From NCBI GenBank assembly GCA_028284705.1, contig JANQRE010000043.1, forward strand, positions 34,814 to 98,813: a DNA stretch of 64,000 nucleotides. The letters are read 5' to 3'. Below the pieces are notes generated by a model that saw only the letters and a program-made list of their open reading frames with translations, did not search any database and was not told the DNA's origin. Numbering within the stretch: the stretch's first letter is position 1; every line of letters starts with the position of its first letter. The position numbers were made by a program, and so were the translations under genes. Shown one piece after another: positions 15,484-24,807 of this stretch. The DNA is from Paracoccaceae bacterium. GTDB taxonomy: Bacteria > Pseudomonadota > Alphaproteobacteria > Rhodobacterales > Rhodobacteraceae.

Positions 15484-16725
15484 TCACTCCTCGAGTTTTG
15501 TGGTCACCAGCAATCCGATGGCCACGAGTTTCAGGGTGCAAGGCACCAATGCGTAAAGGATAGAGAGGGTCGTCAGAGCACTTTCAGGATTGTCGGGGGC
15601 ACCAGAGGTGAACCCCGCCCCTTCGAGCACGGGAAGCAGAACGGCTGCGGCAAAGGCCAGCGTGAATTTCGATACCATCGCCCAGAGGCCGAAGCCCTGC
15701 CCGCCATTGGGGGCGACATCCGCCATGCGGCGCGCGAACAGGGCTGGCAGAAGCGTCAGGTCCGCCCCGATGGTCGCCCCGGAAATCACACAGATGATGG
15801 CGAAGAGCATCACGTCACCGGGACCAAGCGTCAGGACGAAGCCGAAAACGATCACGGCCAGAACCATCGCGGCCAGCAGCGTGTTGCGGCTGCCAAAGCG
15901 CATGGCGAGACGTGCCCATATAGGCGCGGAGAGCGCAGCGGCGAGAAAGAAAAGAACCAGAAGCGGGCCTTCCCAGCCAGGTGCGTCCAGTCGGCTTTCA
16001 ACAAAAAACAGAAAGAGGGTCGAGGACACTGCCACCGGGGTCGCGTTCACAAGTGCCAGCAATAACAAGCGGCGGGCGGTGGCATCGCCAAGAATATCGC
16101 GGATCGGCGTCGGCTCGGCGGGACCGCTCTCACCCCATTCCGGGGCCATCAGCACGGTCGCGATCAGGGCGACCGCCGCGAACCCAACGGCGAAGGCGGC
16201 GAAGGGCGCGTCGGTTGCGCCAAACAAAAGGGTCGGCGCCACGGCAGCAAGGCAAACGCCGAGAAGCGCCCCGGTCTCCCGCCATGCGGCAAGGCGCGTG
16301 TGACCGCCTCTGATCTCTCCGGCTTTCGCTACACCACGGGCATAGAAATTGATCGACAGGAAGCTGAACGCCGTGAAAAGACCTGTAATTGTGAGACCGA
16401 ACCACCAGACCGCGGAGATCGGCGGGGCGATGGCAAAAAGCCCCAGCATCGACGCGCCCAGAAGCGCTGCAAAGAACGCAATCGCGATGCCGCGTCCTTC
16501 TTTCAACCGTTCGGAAATCCAGCCCAGAACCGGATCCTGCACCACGTCGAACAGGCGCAAACCGAACAGCACCGCGCCCAAAGTGGCCAGCGACACGCCG
16601 TAATTGTCGGCGAAGAATTTCGGCGCGTAGATGTAGATCGGCAGCCCCGCGCCCGACAGCACCGCTGCAAAAAGCGCGTAGGCACCCAAGCGATCTCCGC
16701 CCCGGGATATCGCAGCATCCGCCAT
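15484..16725 (-). CDS. MFS transporter of the GPH/MFS_2 (MelB-like) type
   Basis: 413-residue inner-membrane protein with about 12 hydrophobic segments. After the first helix it carries FGLRLFDVVQDPVLGWISERLK, matching the GPH-type motif R-x-x-D-x-x-x-D-P. Start: ATG at 16723-16725, overlapping the DUF1365 stop (TGATG). Third gene of the operon; R. sphaeroides has a gene annotated as a GPH-family symporter in the same order (from memory, RSP1089). With lipid-modifying neighbours, transport of a lipid or lysolipid rather than sugar is conceivable (other MFS_2 members move lysolipids), but there is no direct evidence. Confidence 0.9.
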   Translation of the reverse strand: MADAAISRGGDRLGAYALFAAVLSGAGLPIYIYAPKFFADNYGVSLATLGAVLFGLRLFDVVQDPVLGWISERLKEGRGIAIAFFAALLGASMLGLFAIAPPISAVWWFGLTITGLFTAFSFLSINFYARGVAKAGEIRGGHTRLAAWRETGALLGVCLAAVAPTLLFGATDAPFAAFAVGFAAVALIATVLMAPEWGESGPAEPTPIRDILGDATARRLLLLALVNATPVAVSSTLFLFFVESRLDAPGWEGPLLVLFFLAAALSAPIWARLAMRFGSRNTLLAAMVLAVIVFGFVLTLGPGDVMLFAIICVISGATIGADLTLLPALFARRMADVAPNGGQGFGLWAMVSKFTLAFAAAVLLPVLEGAGFTSGAPDNPESALTTLSILYALVPCTLKLVAIGLLVTTKLEE

Positions 16726-17483
16726 CACCGGGAAATCTCCTCGGCAGGTGGCGTCGGGCGAGTGCGGAATGCCGCCCCCTTCCACCAAAGCTTCAGCGCC
16801 TGCCAATGAATGAGCCCCAGCACGCGGCGCGACCCGAACGGGCGACGCAGACAGGCGCGCAGAATCGAGGCATTCGTGAGCGGCGCGCATTTGCCGGTCA
16901 GCGTGGCCATCAATCCGCCATTACCGGCGGAGTAGTCGATCCAGATGCCGATCCGTTCGCCTGTGATGTCGAAGCGGAACGTGTAGCCGCCCTCGACCGG
17001 CTGGAACGGGGAGACATGCAGGATTTTCGTTGCCGTCAAAGTATCAGTCTTGGTGATCTCGGCTAAATCGGGATGCGCGCAGAAATAGGAATGGCGATCA
17101 CCGTATGTGTTGGTCACCTCCGGGATCACGACGCGCAGCACCCCGCCCTCATCGCGGACGAGCCAAAAACTCACAGGATTGAACACATGACCCATCACCC
17201 GCGGCTGCGCCAGCAGCGCGATGCTGCCGATCTCAAAGTCGGTGCCGTGTGCGGAGAGAACATCGCGCACCCAAGCAGCGCCGCGCCCGTCTTTCGGAGC
17301 GCCACCATGGTCGGCATCCCAAAGGGAGGTCAGGTTCCGGCGGTTGCGCGAGAACAGGCCGGGCTTCCGTTGCTCGATCTCCGGTTCAAGCAGCACATAA
17401 TCGACGCCATAGGTGAAGGCATTGTCGATCTGGCCTTTGCGCCCGTGAAACGTCGTTCCCGCGATATGTTGGATGGCGCTCAC
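16725..17483 (-). CDS. DUF1365 family protein
   Basis: 252 residues with the DUF1365 hallmarks TTFHGRKGQIDNAFTYGVDY near the N-terminus and GHVFNPVSFWLVRD and HVSPFQPVEGGYTFRF further on. DUF1365 genes almost always neighbour a flavin amine oxidase gene and often a cyclopropane-fatty-acid-synthase-type methylase, and are linked to fatty-acid modification. Start is GTG at 17481-17483, overlapping the amine oxidase stop as GTGA; upstream codons of the ORF belong to the previous gene. In Rhodobacter this gene is in the RpoE regulon and its operon has been tied to furan fatty acid formation. Confidence 0.9.
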   Translation of the reverse strand: MSAIQHIAGTTFHGRKGQIDNAFTYGVDYVLLEPEIEQRKPGLFSRNRRNLTSLWDADHGGAPKDGRGAAWVRDVLSAHGTDFEIGSIALLAQPRVMGHVFNPVSFWLVRDEGGVLRVVIPEVTNTYGDRHSYFCAHPDLAEITKTDTLTATKILHVSPFQPVEGGYTFRFDITGERIGIWIDYSAGNGGLMATLTGKCAPLTNASILRACLRRPFGSRRVLGLIHWQALKLWWKGAAFRTRPTPPAEEISR

Positions 17484-18772
17484 GCGGCAGCCTTTTGCGC
17501 CTGTGAGGTCATCGCCTCGATCACGTCGAACGCAGACGAAATCCCGTCTTCGTGGAAGCCGTTCTTCATCCACGCGCCACAGAACCATGTGCGGTTCGTG
17601 CCGTTGGTCTCCCGAATGCGATCCTGTGCGTGCAGGGCCGCGAGATTATAGACCGGATGACGGAAAGTGCATTGGTCATAGATCAGCTCTTCCCGGATTT
17701 TCCGCGTGTTGTTCAGCGTCACAAACAGCGGGTCATCCATCGGGATCGGCTGCAACGAGTTCATCCAATAGGTGAGATCAATCCGGTCTGGCTTCTTCCC
17801 GCGATCCTCGCAATAGCACCAGGAGGACCAGACCTTCCGCCGTTTCGGCATCAGCCGCTCATCGGCGTGCAAAACAGCTTCATTCGGTTGGTATTTCACC
17901 GCGCCCAGCGTGGCCTGCTCTTCCGGCGAAGCATCGGCCAGAAGCGCCAGACTGTCATCGGAATGGGTGGCGAAGACCACCTCATTAAACTCTTCGGCAA
18001 CGCCCCCAATCGGTTCGATCTTCACGCCACCGGGATGGCGGGTGACGGCCTTGATCGGTGCGCCGAGGCGAATGTCAACGCCAGCGCTGCGCATCGCGCT
18101 TGCGAGGCGGCTTACATACTGAACCGACCCGCCCCGCACCGTGTGCCACTGATGCTGGCCGTGATACCCCAGAAGCGCATGGTTCTTCATGAAGCGGATC
18201 AGGGCTTGCGCCGGGAAATCGCTCATCCGGGTGATCGGTGTGGACCAGATCGCGCCGGTGAAGGGCAGAAGGTAACGTTCGCGAAACCAGGAGCCCATGC
18301 CAAGTTCGTCCAGAAACTCAGTGATGGATTTAGAAGGGTCTTTCGCGGCCTCAACGGCCTTCGCATTAAACTTGGTAATGTCCCGCAGCATGCGCAGGAA
18401 TTTCGGACGCCCGATATTCCGCCGCTGTGCAAAGATGACGTCCATCGAGGCAAGACCGTATTCCAGCTCGCCGCCATTGATTGACGCACCAAAGCTCATG
18501 TTGCTTTCGCAAGTCGGGACGTTCAGTTCCTCGAATAGCTTCACGAGGTGCGGGTAGTTTGTCTTGTTATAGACGATGAACCCTGTATCGACGGGCTGAT
18601 CCCCGCGCTTACCCGCCATCACAGTGCGCGCATGGCCGCCCAGGCGCGCCTCCGCCTCAAAGAGCGTGACGTGATGGGTTTTGCTCAGCATATGCGCTGC
18701 ACCCATGCCGGAAATGCCCGCACCGATAACGGCAATTTTTCGCGGTGCAGTATGTTGGTGGTCGAAGGGCAT
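17480..18772 (-). CDS. FAD-dependent amine oxidase-like protein of the RpoE regulon
   Basis: 430-residue flavoprotein. N-terminal dinucleotide-binding motif KIAVIGAGISGMGAAHMLSK, then VTLFEAEARLGGHARTV and PVDTGFIVYNKTNYPHLVKLF, the usual features of NAD(P)-binding amine-oxidase proteins beside DUF1365. ATG at 18770-18772 has GGAGA at 5-nt spacing; a start at 18799 would leave almost no leader from the predicted promoter (18813-18841). Homologues in Rhodobacter belong to the singlet-oxygen response and to furan fatty acid synthesis, probably as a fatty-acid desaturase/oxidase. First gene of the five-gene operon divergent from rpoE. Confidence 0.88.
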   Translation of the reverse strand: MPFDHQHTAPRKIAVIGAGISGMGAAHMLSKTHHVTLFEAEARLGGHARTVMAGKRGDQPVDTGFIVYNKTNYPHLVKLFEELNVPTCESNMSFGASINGGELEYGLASMDVIFAQRRNIGRPKFLRMLRDITKFNAKAVEAAKDPSKSITEFLDELGMGSWFRERYLLPFTGAIWSTPITRMSDFPAQALIRFMKNHALLGYHGQHQWHTVRGGSVQYVSRLASAMRSAGVDIRLGAPIKAVTRHPGGVKIEPIGGVAEEFNEVVFATHSDDSLALLADASPEEQATLGAVKYQPNEAVLHADERLMPKRRKVWSSWCYCEDRGKKPDRIDLTYWMNSLQPIPMDDPLFVTLNNTRKIREELIYDQCTFRHPVYNLAALHAQDRIRETNGTNRTWFCGAWMKNGFHEDGISSAFDVIEAMTSQAQKAAA

Positions 18773-18812
18773 TAAGGTCTCCAGCACGGGGTCGTCCAAT
18801 TCTTTTCAAATC

Positions 18813-18841
18813 TGTTACGCAGCAGGGGCGCATTTGGATGC
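18813..18841 (-). promoter_or_regulatory. Predicted RpoE-type promoter of the amine oxidase-DUF1365-MFS-DUF3833-SDR operon
   Basis: On the minus strand: -35-like GCATCC (18841-18836), an 18-nt spacer, and -10-like TAACA (18817-18813). This is one to two mismatches per box from the divergent rpoE promoter, with the identical spacing. Predicted start is near 18806, giving a leader of about 34 nt to the ATG at 18772. Confidence 0.6.
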
Positions 18842-18874
18842 GTGGCAGGCAAGGATAAGTTTTCACAAAAATTT

Positions 18875-18903
18875 TGATCCGGACATTTCCACAACGCGTA
18901 AGC
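18875..18903 (+). promoter_or_regulatory. Predicted autoregulated RpoE promoter of rpoE-chrR
   Basis: TGATCC (18875-18880), an 18-nt spacer, then TAAGC (18899-18903). TGATCC-N18-TAAG is the known form of Rhodobacter RpoE promoters. Predicted transcription start near 18910, which rules out the upstream in-frame ATG at 18909 and leaves a leader of about 120 nt before the ATG at 19029. Confidence 0.75.
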
Positions 18904-19028
18904 AAGATATGTTGGTCGGAACAGCAATTGCTGAACAGCCGCTCGAAACCGAGCTGCCTTTGGAGCATCCAAGGACAGTATCGGAGACGAAGGGTCGGTC
19001 AGCTCGCAAGGTGAAGCCGACCAAGAAG

Positions 19029-19562
19029 ATGACAGAAGAGACGCAATGGGTGGAACTGGTGCTGCGCATCCGGTCGAAAGATCAGGACGCATTCAAGGCA
19101 GTGTTCCAGCACTTCGCGCCTCGGGTGAAGGCGTTCCTGATGAAATCGGGAACGGATGCCGGAATGGCAGAGGAATGCGCACAGGATGTGATGGCAACCC
19201 TCTGGCACAAGGCGCATATGTTTGATCCTTCGCGGGCTTCGGTCAGCACGTGGATTTTCACAATTGCGCGGAACCGGCGGATCGACATGTTGCGCAAGCA
19301 GCGCCGACCGGAACCGGACGAATTGACATGGGGTCCCGAGCCCGAGCCCGATGGGGCCGAGGTTGTGGAGCTCCAACAGGAAAGTGAGCGGTTGGCTGAG
19401 GCACTGTCTCAGCTGCCAGAGAAGCAGAAGGATCTGATCCAGCGGGCCTATTTCGGGGACCTCTCGCATAGCGAAATTGCGGAGGAGACGGGCCTTCCCT
19501 TGGGGACGATCAAATCGAGGATACGTTTGGCGCTTGAAAGGTTGCGCCATCAAATGAAGTGA
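19029..19562 (+). CDS. rpoE: ECF sigma factor RpoE (ChrR-controlled, singlet-oxygen response)
   Basis: 177-residue group IV sigma factor. Region 2: AECAQDVMATLWHKAHMFDPSRASVSTWIFTIARNRRIDMLR (about residues 45-90); region 4: LPEKQKDLIQRAYFGDLSHSEIAEETGLPLGTIKSRIRLALERLR. Closely resembles R. sphaeroides RpoE. The frame is open to 18681, but the ATG at 19029 matches the family N-terminus and lies downstream of the predicted start of transcription. It is followed after 6 nt by chrR. In relatives it directs the response to singlet oxygen and some organic peroxides; its own operon and the divergent lipid operon carry promoters of its type here. Confidence 0.95.
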   Translation: MTEETQWVELVLRIRSKDQDAFKAVFQHFAPRVKAFLMKSGTDAGMAEECAQDVMATLWHKAHMFDPSRASVSTWIFTIARNRRIDMLRKQRRPEPDELTWGPEPEPDGAEVVELQQESERLAEALSQLPEKQKDLIQRAYFGDLSHSEIAEETGLPLGTIKSRIRLALERLRHQMK

Positions 19563-19568
19563 ACGGTT

Positions 19569-20210
19569 ATGGAACAGATCAAACACCACCTGAATGATGG
19601 GCTTTTGATGGCCTACGCTGCGGGCAACCTTCCCGAAGCCTTCAACCTTGTTGTCGCCACGCATATCTCCATGTGTGACGAATGCCGCGCTCGTCTGGAA
19701 GCTTTTGAGGCCGTTGGCGGCACATTGCTTGATGGCGAGACCGAAGATGTGGGCGAAGTTGATTTTACCGGATGTCTGGCGAAGATTGATGCCGGGCCAT
19801 CCGAACCGATCCGCGTGGACCACAAGCCGGGTTTGTTCCCGTCTGCCCTTCAGGATTATGTCGGCGGCGATCTGGACGCGGTGAAATGGCGTCCCGTGGG
19901 CATGGGCGTGCGGCAGGCCATTCTGCCGACGTCCAAGGATGCGACCGTGCGCCTGCTGCACATTCCCGCAGGCGCAGCCGTGCCAGACCACGGCCACCGC
20001 GGCACCGAACTAACACTGGTCTTGCAAGGTGCCTTCGCCGATGAGGAAGACCGCTTCGGTCCGGGCGACATCGAGATCGCAACTGAGGATCTGGAGCACA
20101 CGCCGGTTGCCGAGATGGGTGAAGATTGCATCTGCCTTGCAGCAACCGACGCGCCGCTGAAGTTCCGCGGGCTCATTCCACGGCTGGCCCAGCCGTTCCT
20201 GCGGATTTGA
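19569..20210 (+). CDS. chrR: Zinc-binding anti-sigma factor ChrR
   Basis: 213-residue cytoplasmic anti-sigma factor that sequesters RpoE. N-terminal ASD: His6 and the H-x3-C-x2-C motif His32, Cys36, Cys39 bind zinc. C-terminal cupin-like domain: His141, His143, Glu147 and His177 form the second metal site, at the same numbering as in R. sphaeroides ChrR, and Cys187/Cys189 are also kept. Hence the protein should respond to singlet oxygen as in Rhodobacter. Co-transcribed with rpoE and followed by an intrinsic terminator. DegS/RseP-type proteases known to degrade ChrR are not in the window. Confidence 0.96.
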   Translation: MEQIKHHLNDGLLMAYAAGNLPEAFNLVVATHISMCDECRARLEAFEAVGGTLLDGETEDVGEVDFTGCLAKIDAGPSEPIRVDHKPGLFPSALQDYVGGDLDAVKWRPVGMGVRQAILPTSKDATVRLLHIPAGAAVPDHGHRGTELTLVLQGAFADEEDRFGPGDIEIATEDLEHTPVAEMGEDCICLAATDAPLKFRGLIPRLAQPFLRI

Positions 20211-20254
20211 AAACAACACCCCCCAGCGTGTGAGGCGATTTAGGTCGCCCAAAA

Positions 20255-20278
20255 GGCCCTCTGCGGAGGGTCTTTTTT
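20255..20278 (+). terminator. Intrinsic terminator of rpoE-chrR
   Basis: Stem GGCCCTC-TGCG-GAGGGTC (20255-20272; one G-T pair) followed by six T (20273-20278), 45 nt after the chrR stop. Confidence 0.9.
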
Positions 20279-20347
20279 GTTGCACGGGTCCAAACTCACA
20301 TTTTGTGGTATCTTCACTATTATCGGACGGTTGGCGGGAGGTTCGAC

Positions 20348-20770
20348 ATGCGAGTGGGTTTGGTCACAGCCTTTGTTCTGTTGGGCACCGGTGCATCAGC
20401 GCAAGAGTTCGAAGTCGAATTGTCCTTCTTCTTGCAGCCGGACGGCAGCGGTTCGAAAACCGAAAACCGGTTCATCACGTTGGAAGATGGTGAACTGGAG
20501 CTTGAAGCGCACAATTCTGTTGAGGATTTTCGCACCGAACGTGACGCAACGGCAGAAGAGATCGAATATCTCGTCGGATTAGTCAAAACGACCTTCTCTG
20601 GGCTCGCATTAGAGCCAGGACCATCGCCTGATTATCCCTACATCGAAGTGCAGGTGGAATTTGATGGCGACTCTGTCGAGGCAGAAGTCGAATACGATTT
20701 CGCGCCCGGGCAAGTGCCGGTAGAATTTATCGAGGTGCAAAAGCGCTTCTTTGCGGGCGCCTTCCAGTAA
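20348..20770 (+). CDS. Predicted periplasmic protein of unknown function
   Basis: 140 residues with a short signal peptide MRVGLVTAFVLLGTGASA and probable cleavage before QEFEVE. The mature part is strongly acidic, beta-prone, with no cysteine and no recognised domain. The ATG at 20348 is preferred to the ORF start at 20303 because it starts the signal peptide. It follows the chrR terminator by about 70 nt and converges with rmuC. Confidence 0.65.
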   Translation: MRVGLVTAFVLLGTGASAQEFEVELSFFLQPDGSGSKTENRFITLEDGELELEAHNSVEDFRTERDATAEEIEYLVGLVKTTFSGLALEPGPSPDYPYIEVQVEFDGDSVEAEVEYDFAPGQVPVEFIEVQKRFFAGAFQ

Positions 20771-20788
20771 GACAGCTCTGAGACTCAG

Positions 20789-22012
20789 TTATTCCGGTCT
20801 CTGCAACGGCACGACCGTCTGATCGTCCTCTGGCGCCAATTCCTCGAAATCGAAATTGTCGAGTTTGATCGCGCGTTTGCCGGCCCGCTCAGCGGCGGTG
20901 GTGATCCCGTCAAGGTCCTTGCGGGCCTGATTGAAATGGGTGTCGAGCTTGCCGACACGCTCGACGACCAGTTCCACATCGCGATGGAGCTGTTTCAACG
21001 TTGCGCGGATGGCCCCGGCCTGTTCCCGCATTCGGGCGTCTTTGAGGATCGCGCGCATGGTGTTCAGCGTCGCCATGCAGGTGGTCGGTGAGACGATCCA
21101 GACCCGTGCGGCAAAGCCCTCGCGCACCACATCAGGCAGGCGGGCGTGCAGCTCGGCATAAACCGCCTCTGACGGCAGGAACATCAGCGCGCCATCCGCG
21201 GTTTCGCCCTCGATCAGGTAACGCTCGGAGATCGCCTTGATATGCGCGCGCACCGCCTGTTTCAGCATCGTCAGTGCGCGCGCCTGCTCCTCTTTCGTCT
21301 CGGCGGCGACAAGCGCCTCATAAGCCTCCAACGGAAACTTCGCGTCGATGACAATCGGCCCCGGCGGGTTGGGCAGATGGATCAGGCAATCCGCGCGCCT
21401 GCCATTCGATAGCGTGGCCTGGAAGGAATAGCTGTCCGATGGCAGCGCCTTGGAGACGATATCATTCAGTTGAATTTCCCCGAACGCGCCGCGGGTCTGC
21501 TTGTTCGACAGGATGTCCTGCAGCGACAGCACATCACCCGAGAGCTTCTCGATATTCGTCTGCGCCTTGTCGATGGTCGCCAGCCGCTCCTGCAATTCGG
21601 TCAGCGATTTCGTCGTCTTCTCCGACGAGCCATGCAGGGTCTCGTTCATTTTCTCCTGCAGATCGGAGATCGAGCGTTGTGCGCGCATCGCACTTTCATG
21701 CAGCTTCTCGCTCATCTGCTGCTGCACTTCGGCGAGGCGCACCTCCATGGCCTGAAGCTGCATCTGCTGGCTTTTGGACACGCTCTCCAGACCACCAGAC
21801 AGCTGCGCCTGCCCCTGCCCGAGCGTTTGCACAGTCTGGTTGAGGGCGCCCATCTGATGGAACAGCGGCTCTGCCATTTTCGCGGATTTGCCCGCGGCGC
21901 GCAGGGCGAAGACCAGGAGCACGATCACCAAAAGCGCCACTGCTGCCGCGATGACAATCCCAAGCGTGAGAGGATCGTTCAGGTCGATCTGAATATCACC
22001 AATCTGGATCAT
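20789..22012 (-). CDS. rmuC: DNA recombination protein RmuC
   Basis: 407 residues: N-terminal transmembrane anchor (about residues 13-40), a long coiled coil (about 60-170, heptad-rich [16 protein letters not shown]), then the RmuC PD-(D/E)xK-like domain with [29 protein letters not shown] and [15 protein letters not shown]. RmuC limits inversion between short inverted repeats and acts as a putative nuclease in DNA maintenance; recent work also links it to phage defence. It overlaps mutL by 4 nt (ATGA), so two DNA-maintenance proteins are coupled. C-terminus [16 protein letters not shown] is typical of alphaproteobacteria. Confidence 0.93.
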   Translation of the reverse strand: MIQIGDIQIDLNDPLTLGIVIAAAVALLVIVLLVFALRAAGKSAKMAEPLFHQMGALNQTVQTLGQGQAQLSGGLESVSKSQQMQLQAMEVRLAEVQQQMSEKLHESAMRAQRSISDLQEKMNETLHGSSEKTTKSLTELQERLATIDKAQTNIEKLSGDVLSLQDILSNKQTRGAFGEIQLNDIVSKALPSDSYSFQATLSNGRRADCLIHLPNPPGPIVIDAKFPLEAYEALVAAETKEEQARALTMLKQAVRAHIKAISERYLIEGETADGALMFLPSEAVYAELHARLPDVVREGFAARVWIVSPTTCMATLNTMRAILKDARMREQAGAIRATLKQLHRDVELVVERVGKLDTHFNQARKDLDGITTAAERAGKRAIKLDNFDFEELAPEDDQTVVPLQRPE

Positions 22013-23832
22013 GTGCGCCCGAACAGCCGTTCGATATCAGCCAGTTTCAACTCCACATAGGTGGGTCGCCCGTGGTTGCATTGCCCGGAATGCGGCGTTG
22101 CCTCCATCTCCCGCAGCAGCGCGTTCATTTCCTCGGCGCGCATCCAGCGGCCCGAGCGGATCGAGCCATGGCAGGCGACGCGGGAGAGCACGGCCTCAAT
22201 GCGGTCCTGCAGGCGTTGCGACTGGCCCAGATCATCCAACTCATCAAGGATGTCGCGCAGCATCGCCTCGGCGTTGATCTCTCCGAGGATCGCCGGGGTT
22301 TCGCGCACCGCGATGGCACCGTTGCCAAAGGGTTCGACAATCAGTCCGAAGCGTGCGAGCGTTTCAGTTTCGGCGAGCAGGCGCTCCGCATCGCCCTCGC
22401 TGAAATCGACGATTTCGGGGATCAGAAGCGCTTGGCTCGCGACACCGTTCTCCGCCATCTGGCGTTTCAGTTTCTCATAAACCAGACGCTCATGCGCGGC
22501 ATGCTGGTCGACGATGACCATACCATCGGCAGTCTGGGCGATGATGTAATTCTCATGCACCTGCGCCCTCGCCGCACCTAACGGCGCGTCTCGGTCCGTC
22601 TCTGGAGCGGGCTCTTCGCTACGCGCAAAGGGGGCCTGGGTCTCGGCAAAAACCGGTGCCTGCGCCTCGTAAGCCGCCTGACGCGCACCGAGGGAGGGGC
22701 GGTCCATCTGATAGACGCGGACGTCGTTCGGCTCGGGGCGAAAGGCTCCAAGCGTGGCATCGGCGACGGTGGTCGAGGCGCGGTGTCCGGCCTCGGCCAG
22801 AGCTTGACGCAAGCTGGAGACGATCAGACCGCGCGCGACGCCGGGCTGCCGGAACCGCACCTCCGCCTTGGCGGGGTGTACGTTCACATCGACCTGGGTC
22901 GGGTCGCATTCGAGAAACAGCGCGCAGGCCGGGTGGCGATCATGGCTAAGGAAATCGGAATACGCGCCGCGCAGGGCCCCGATCAGAAGTTTGTCGCGCA
23001 CCGGGCGGCCGTTGACGAAGAGGAACTGCGCCACGTTCGAGCCACGCGAATAGGTCGGCAGCGCAGCGAACCCGGTCAGAGTAATGCCGTCGCGTTCGCC
23101 ATCAATCGGCAGGGCGTTTTCGGCAAATTCCGGCCCAAGGATTTGGCGCAGGCGACCGGAGAGCGCCTCCAACAGATCGCCGGATTGTGGATCGGTGTTG
23201 AAGCTGACGCGACCGGTCTCGCTTGAGGAATAGTCGCGGATGGTGAAACCGACATGGGGCTCAGCCATGGCGAGGCGTTTGACGACGTCGTGGATGGCTT
23301 GCGTCTCTGCCCGGTCTGAGCGCAGGAATTTCAGCCGCGCGGGCGTGGCGTGGAAAAGATCGCGAAGCTCAACGACGGTACCTTCAGACAGGGCGGCGGG
23401 TTTCACCGGGCCGATCTCGCCGCCATCGACGCTGATCTGCGCGGCATCGGCCCCCTGGATGCGCGAAGTGATGGTCAGCCGCCCGACGGCGCCCATTGAG
23501 GGCAAGGCCTCGCCGCGAAACCCAAAGGTGTGAATGTTGAGAAGGTCGCTGCCGTCGATCTTCGAGGTCGCATGGCGCGACAGCGCCAAGGGCAGAGCGG
23601 CCGCGGGAATGCCATGGCCGGTATCCTTCACGCGGATCAGGGTTTTGCCGCCATCCTTCAGCGCAATTTCGATCCGGGACGCTCCGGCATCCAGAGCGTT
23701 TTCAACGAGTTCCTTCACCGCCGAGGCGGGGCGTTCCACCACTTCGCCCGCCGCAATGCGGTTGACGGCGACCTCATCAAGCTGCCGGATTTCTGGCAGA
23801 TCGGAGCTTATTTTGGGGTTCGGGGCGTTCAT
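22009..23832 (-). CDS. mutL: DNA mismatch repair protein MutL
   Basis: 607-residue GHKL ATPase. N-terminal motifs: [25 protein letters not shown] (motif I), [26 protein letters not shown] (motif II) and [15 protein letters not shown] (motif III). The C-terminal dimerisation domain holds [14 protein letters not shown], and the endonuclease-type metal motif normally DQHA(x)2E(x)4E is present as [12 protein letters not shown], so nicking activity is likely. The C-terminal motif [18 protein letters not shown] and the upstream ACHGSIRSG also match. No mutS nearby. Coupled to rmuC. Confidence 0.96.
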   Translation of the reverse strand: MNAPNPKISSDLPEIRQLDEVAVNRIAAGEVVERPASAVKELVENALDAGASRIEIALKDGGKTLIRVKDTGHGIPAAALPLALSRHATSKIDGSDLLNIHTFGFRGEALPSMGAVGRLTITSRIQGADAAQISVDGGEIGPVKPAALSEGTVVELRDLFHATPARLKFLRSDRAETQAIHDVVKRLAMAEPHVGFTIRDYSSSETGRVSFNTDPQSGDLLEALSGRLRQILGPEFAENALPIDGERDGITLTGFAALPTYSRGSNVAQFLFVNGRPVRDKLLIGALRGAYSDFLSHDRHPACALFLECDPTQVDVNVHPAKAEVRFRQPGVARGLIVSSLRQALAEAGHRASTTVADATLGAFRPEPNDVRVYQMDRPSLGARQAAYEAQAPVFAETQAPFARSEEPAPETDRDAPLGAARAQVHENYIIAQTADGMVIVDQHAAHERLVYEKLKRQMAENGVASQALLIPEIVDFSEGDAERLLAETETLARFGLIVEPFGNGAIAVRETPAILGEINAEAMLRDILDELDDLGQSQRLQDRIEAVLSRVACHGSIRSGRWMRAEEMNALLREMEATPHSGQCNHGRPTYVELKLADIERLFGRT

Positions 23833-23898
23833 TCCCCAAGGGATAGCATGTGCCGCTACGATTCGGAAATGAAAGCTCTGGTGCTGTGGACAAGTGGT

Positions 23899-24717
23899 TC
23901 AAGCATTCCAGGCGTCGATTTCTGCCACCGCCTCTTCCGCGGTTTCAACGAATTTGAAGAGGCTCAGATCCTCATCCGAAATCGTGCCCGCATCGGCCAA
24001 AGCGTCCCAATTGATGATCCGGTGCCAGAAGTCTTTGCCGAAAAGCAGAAAGGGCACTTTCGCCATGCGCCCGGTCTGGATCAGGGTCAGGCTTTCGAAA
24101 AGCTCGTCCATCGTGCCGAAGCCGCCAGGAAAGACCGCAATGGCCTTCGCCCGCATCAGGAAATGCATCTTGCGGATCGCGAAATAGTGGAAGTTGAAGC
24201 AAAGCTCAGGCGTCACATATTCGTTTGGTGCTTGTTCATGCGGCAGGACGATATTGAGGCCGATGGATTTGCCCCCTGCATCGATGGCACCGCGATTGCC
24301 CGCTTCCATGACACCGGGACCGCCTCCGGTGACGACGACATCCTCCGCCCCACCAGACGCGAGGGAGCGTTCAGTCATGATGCGCGCGAAATCGCGGGCC
24401 TCTTCATAAAACTCAGAGAGGTTTGCCAGGGTCTGCGTCCGAGCGGTCTCCTTTTTCGCCGGTTCCGGAATGCGCGCCCCGCCAAAGAGCACAATCGTGG
24501 AGTTGATCCCGGCCTCGTTCATCAGCATCTCGGGCTTCAGAAGCTCCAGTTGCAAACGCACCGGCCTGAGTTCGTCACGACAGAGAAATTCCTCATCCGC
24601 AAAAGCCAATGCGTAGGCCTGCGCGCGGGTCTGCGGCGTGTCGGGCACTTCGCTCGCCGTCTCCACATCCTGGCGGGAGTAGCGGAACGGGTGACGGCGG
24701 TGGGGGTCGTCTTTCAT
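23899..24717 (-). CDS. LOG-family (TIGR00730-like) protein, extended form
   Basis: 272 residues. Rossmann-like lysine-decarboxylase-like fold with the LOG signature PGGFGTMDEL (about residues 192-201), the GGGPGVMEAGNRGA segment and IVLFGGARIPEP near residue 75. Short LOG proteins are cytokinin-riboside phosphoribohydrolases; this longer group, with about 70 extra N-terminal residues, is probably a nucleotide-processing enzyme of unproven specificity. Divergent from dapD. Confidence 0.88.
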   Translation of the reverse strand: MKDDPHRRHPFRYSRQDVETASEVPDTPQTRAQAYALAFADEEFLCRDELRPVRLQLELLKPEMLMNEAGINSTIVLFGGARIPEPAKKETARTQTLANLSEFYEEARDFARIMTERSLASGGAEDVVVTGGGPGVMEAGNRGAIDAGGKSIGLNIVLPHEQAPNEYVTPELCFNFHYFAIRKMHFLMRAKAIAVFPGGFGTMDELFESLTLIQTGRMAKVPFLLFGKDFWHRIINWDALADAGTISDEDLSLFKFVETAEEAVAEIDAWNA

Positions 24718-24807
24718 GGAAGTCTCACGTCTCTTGATTGCGCTGGTCAGACACTACGTCTATAGGCTCGGCGAAGTTGAGACCAGTTGATTGTGAGGAG
24801 GCATCCC

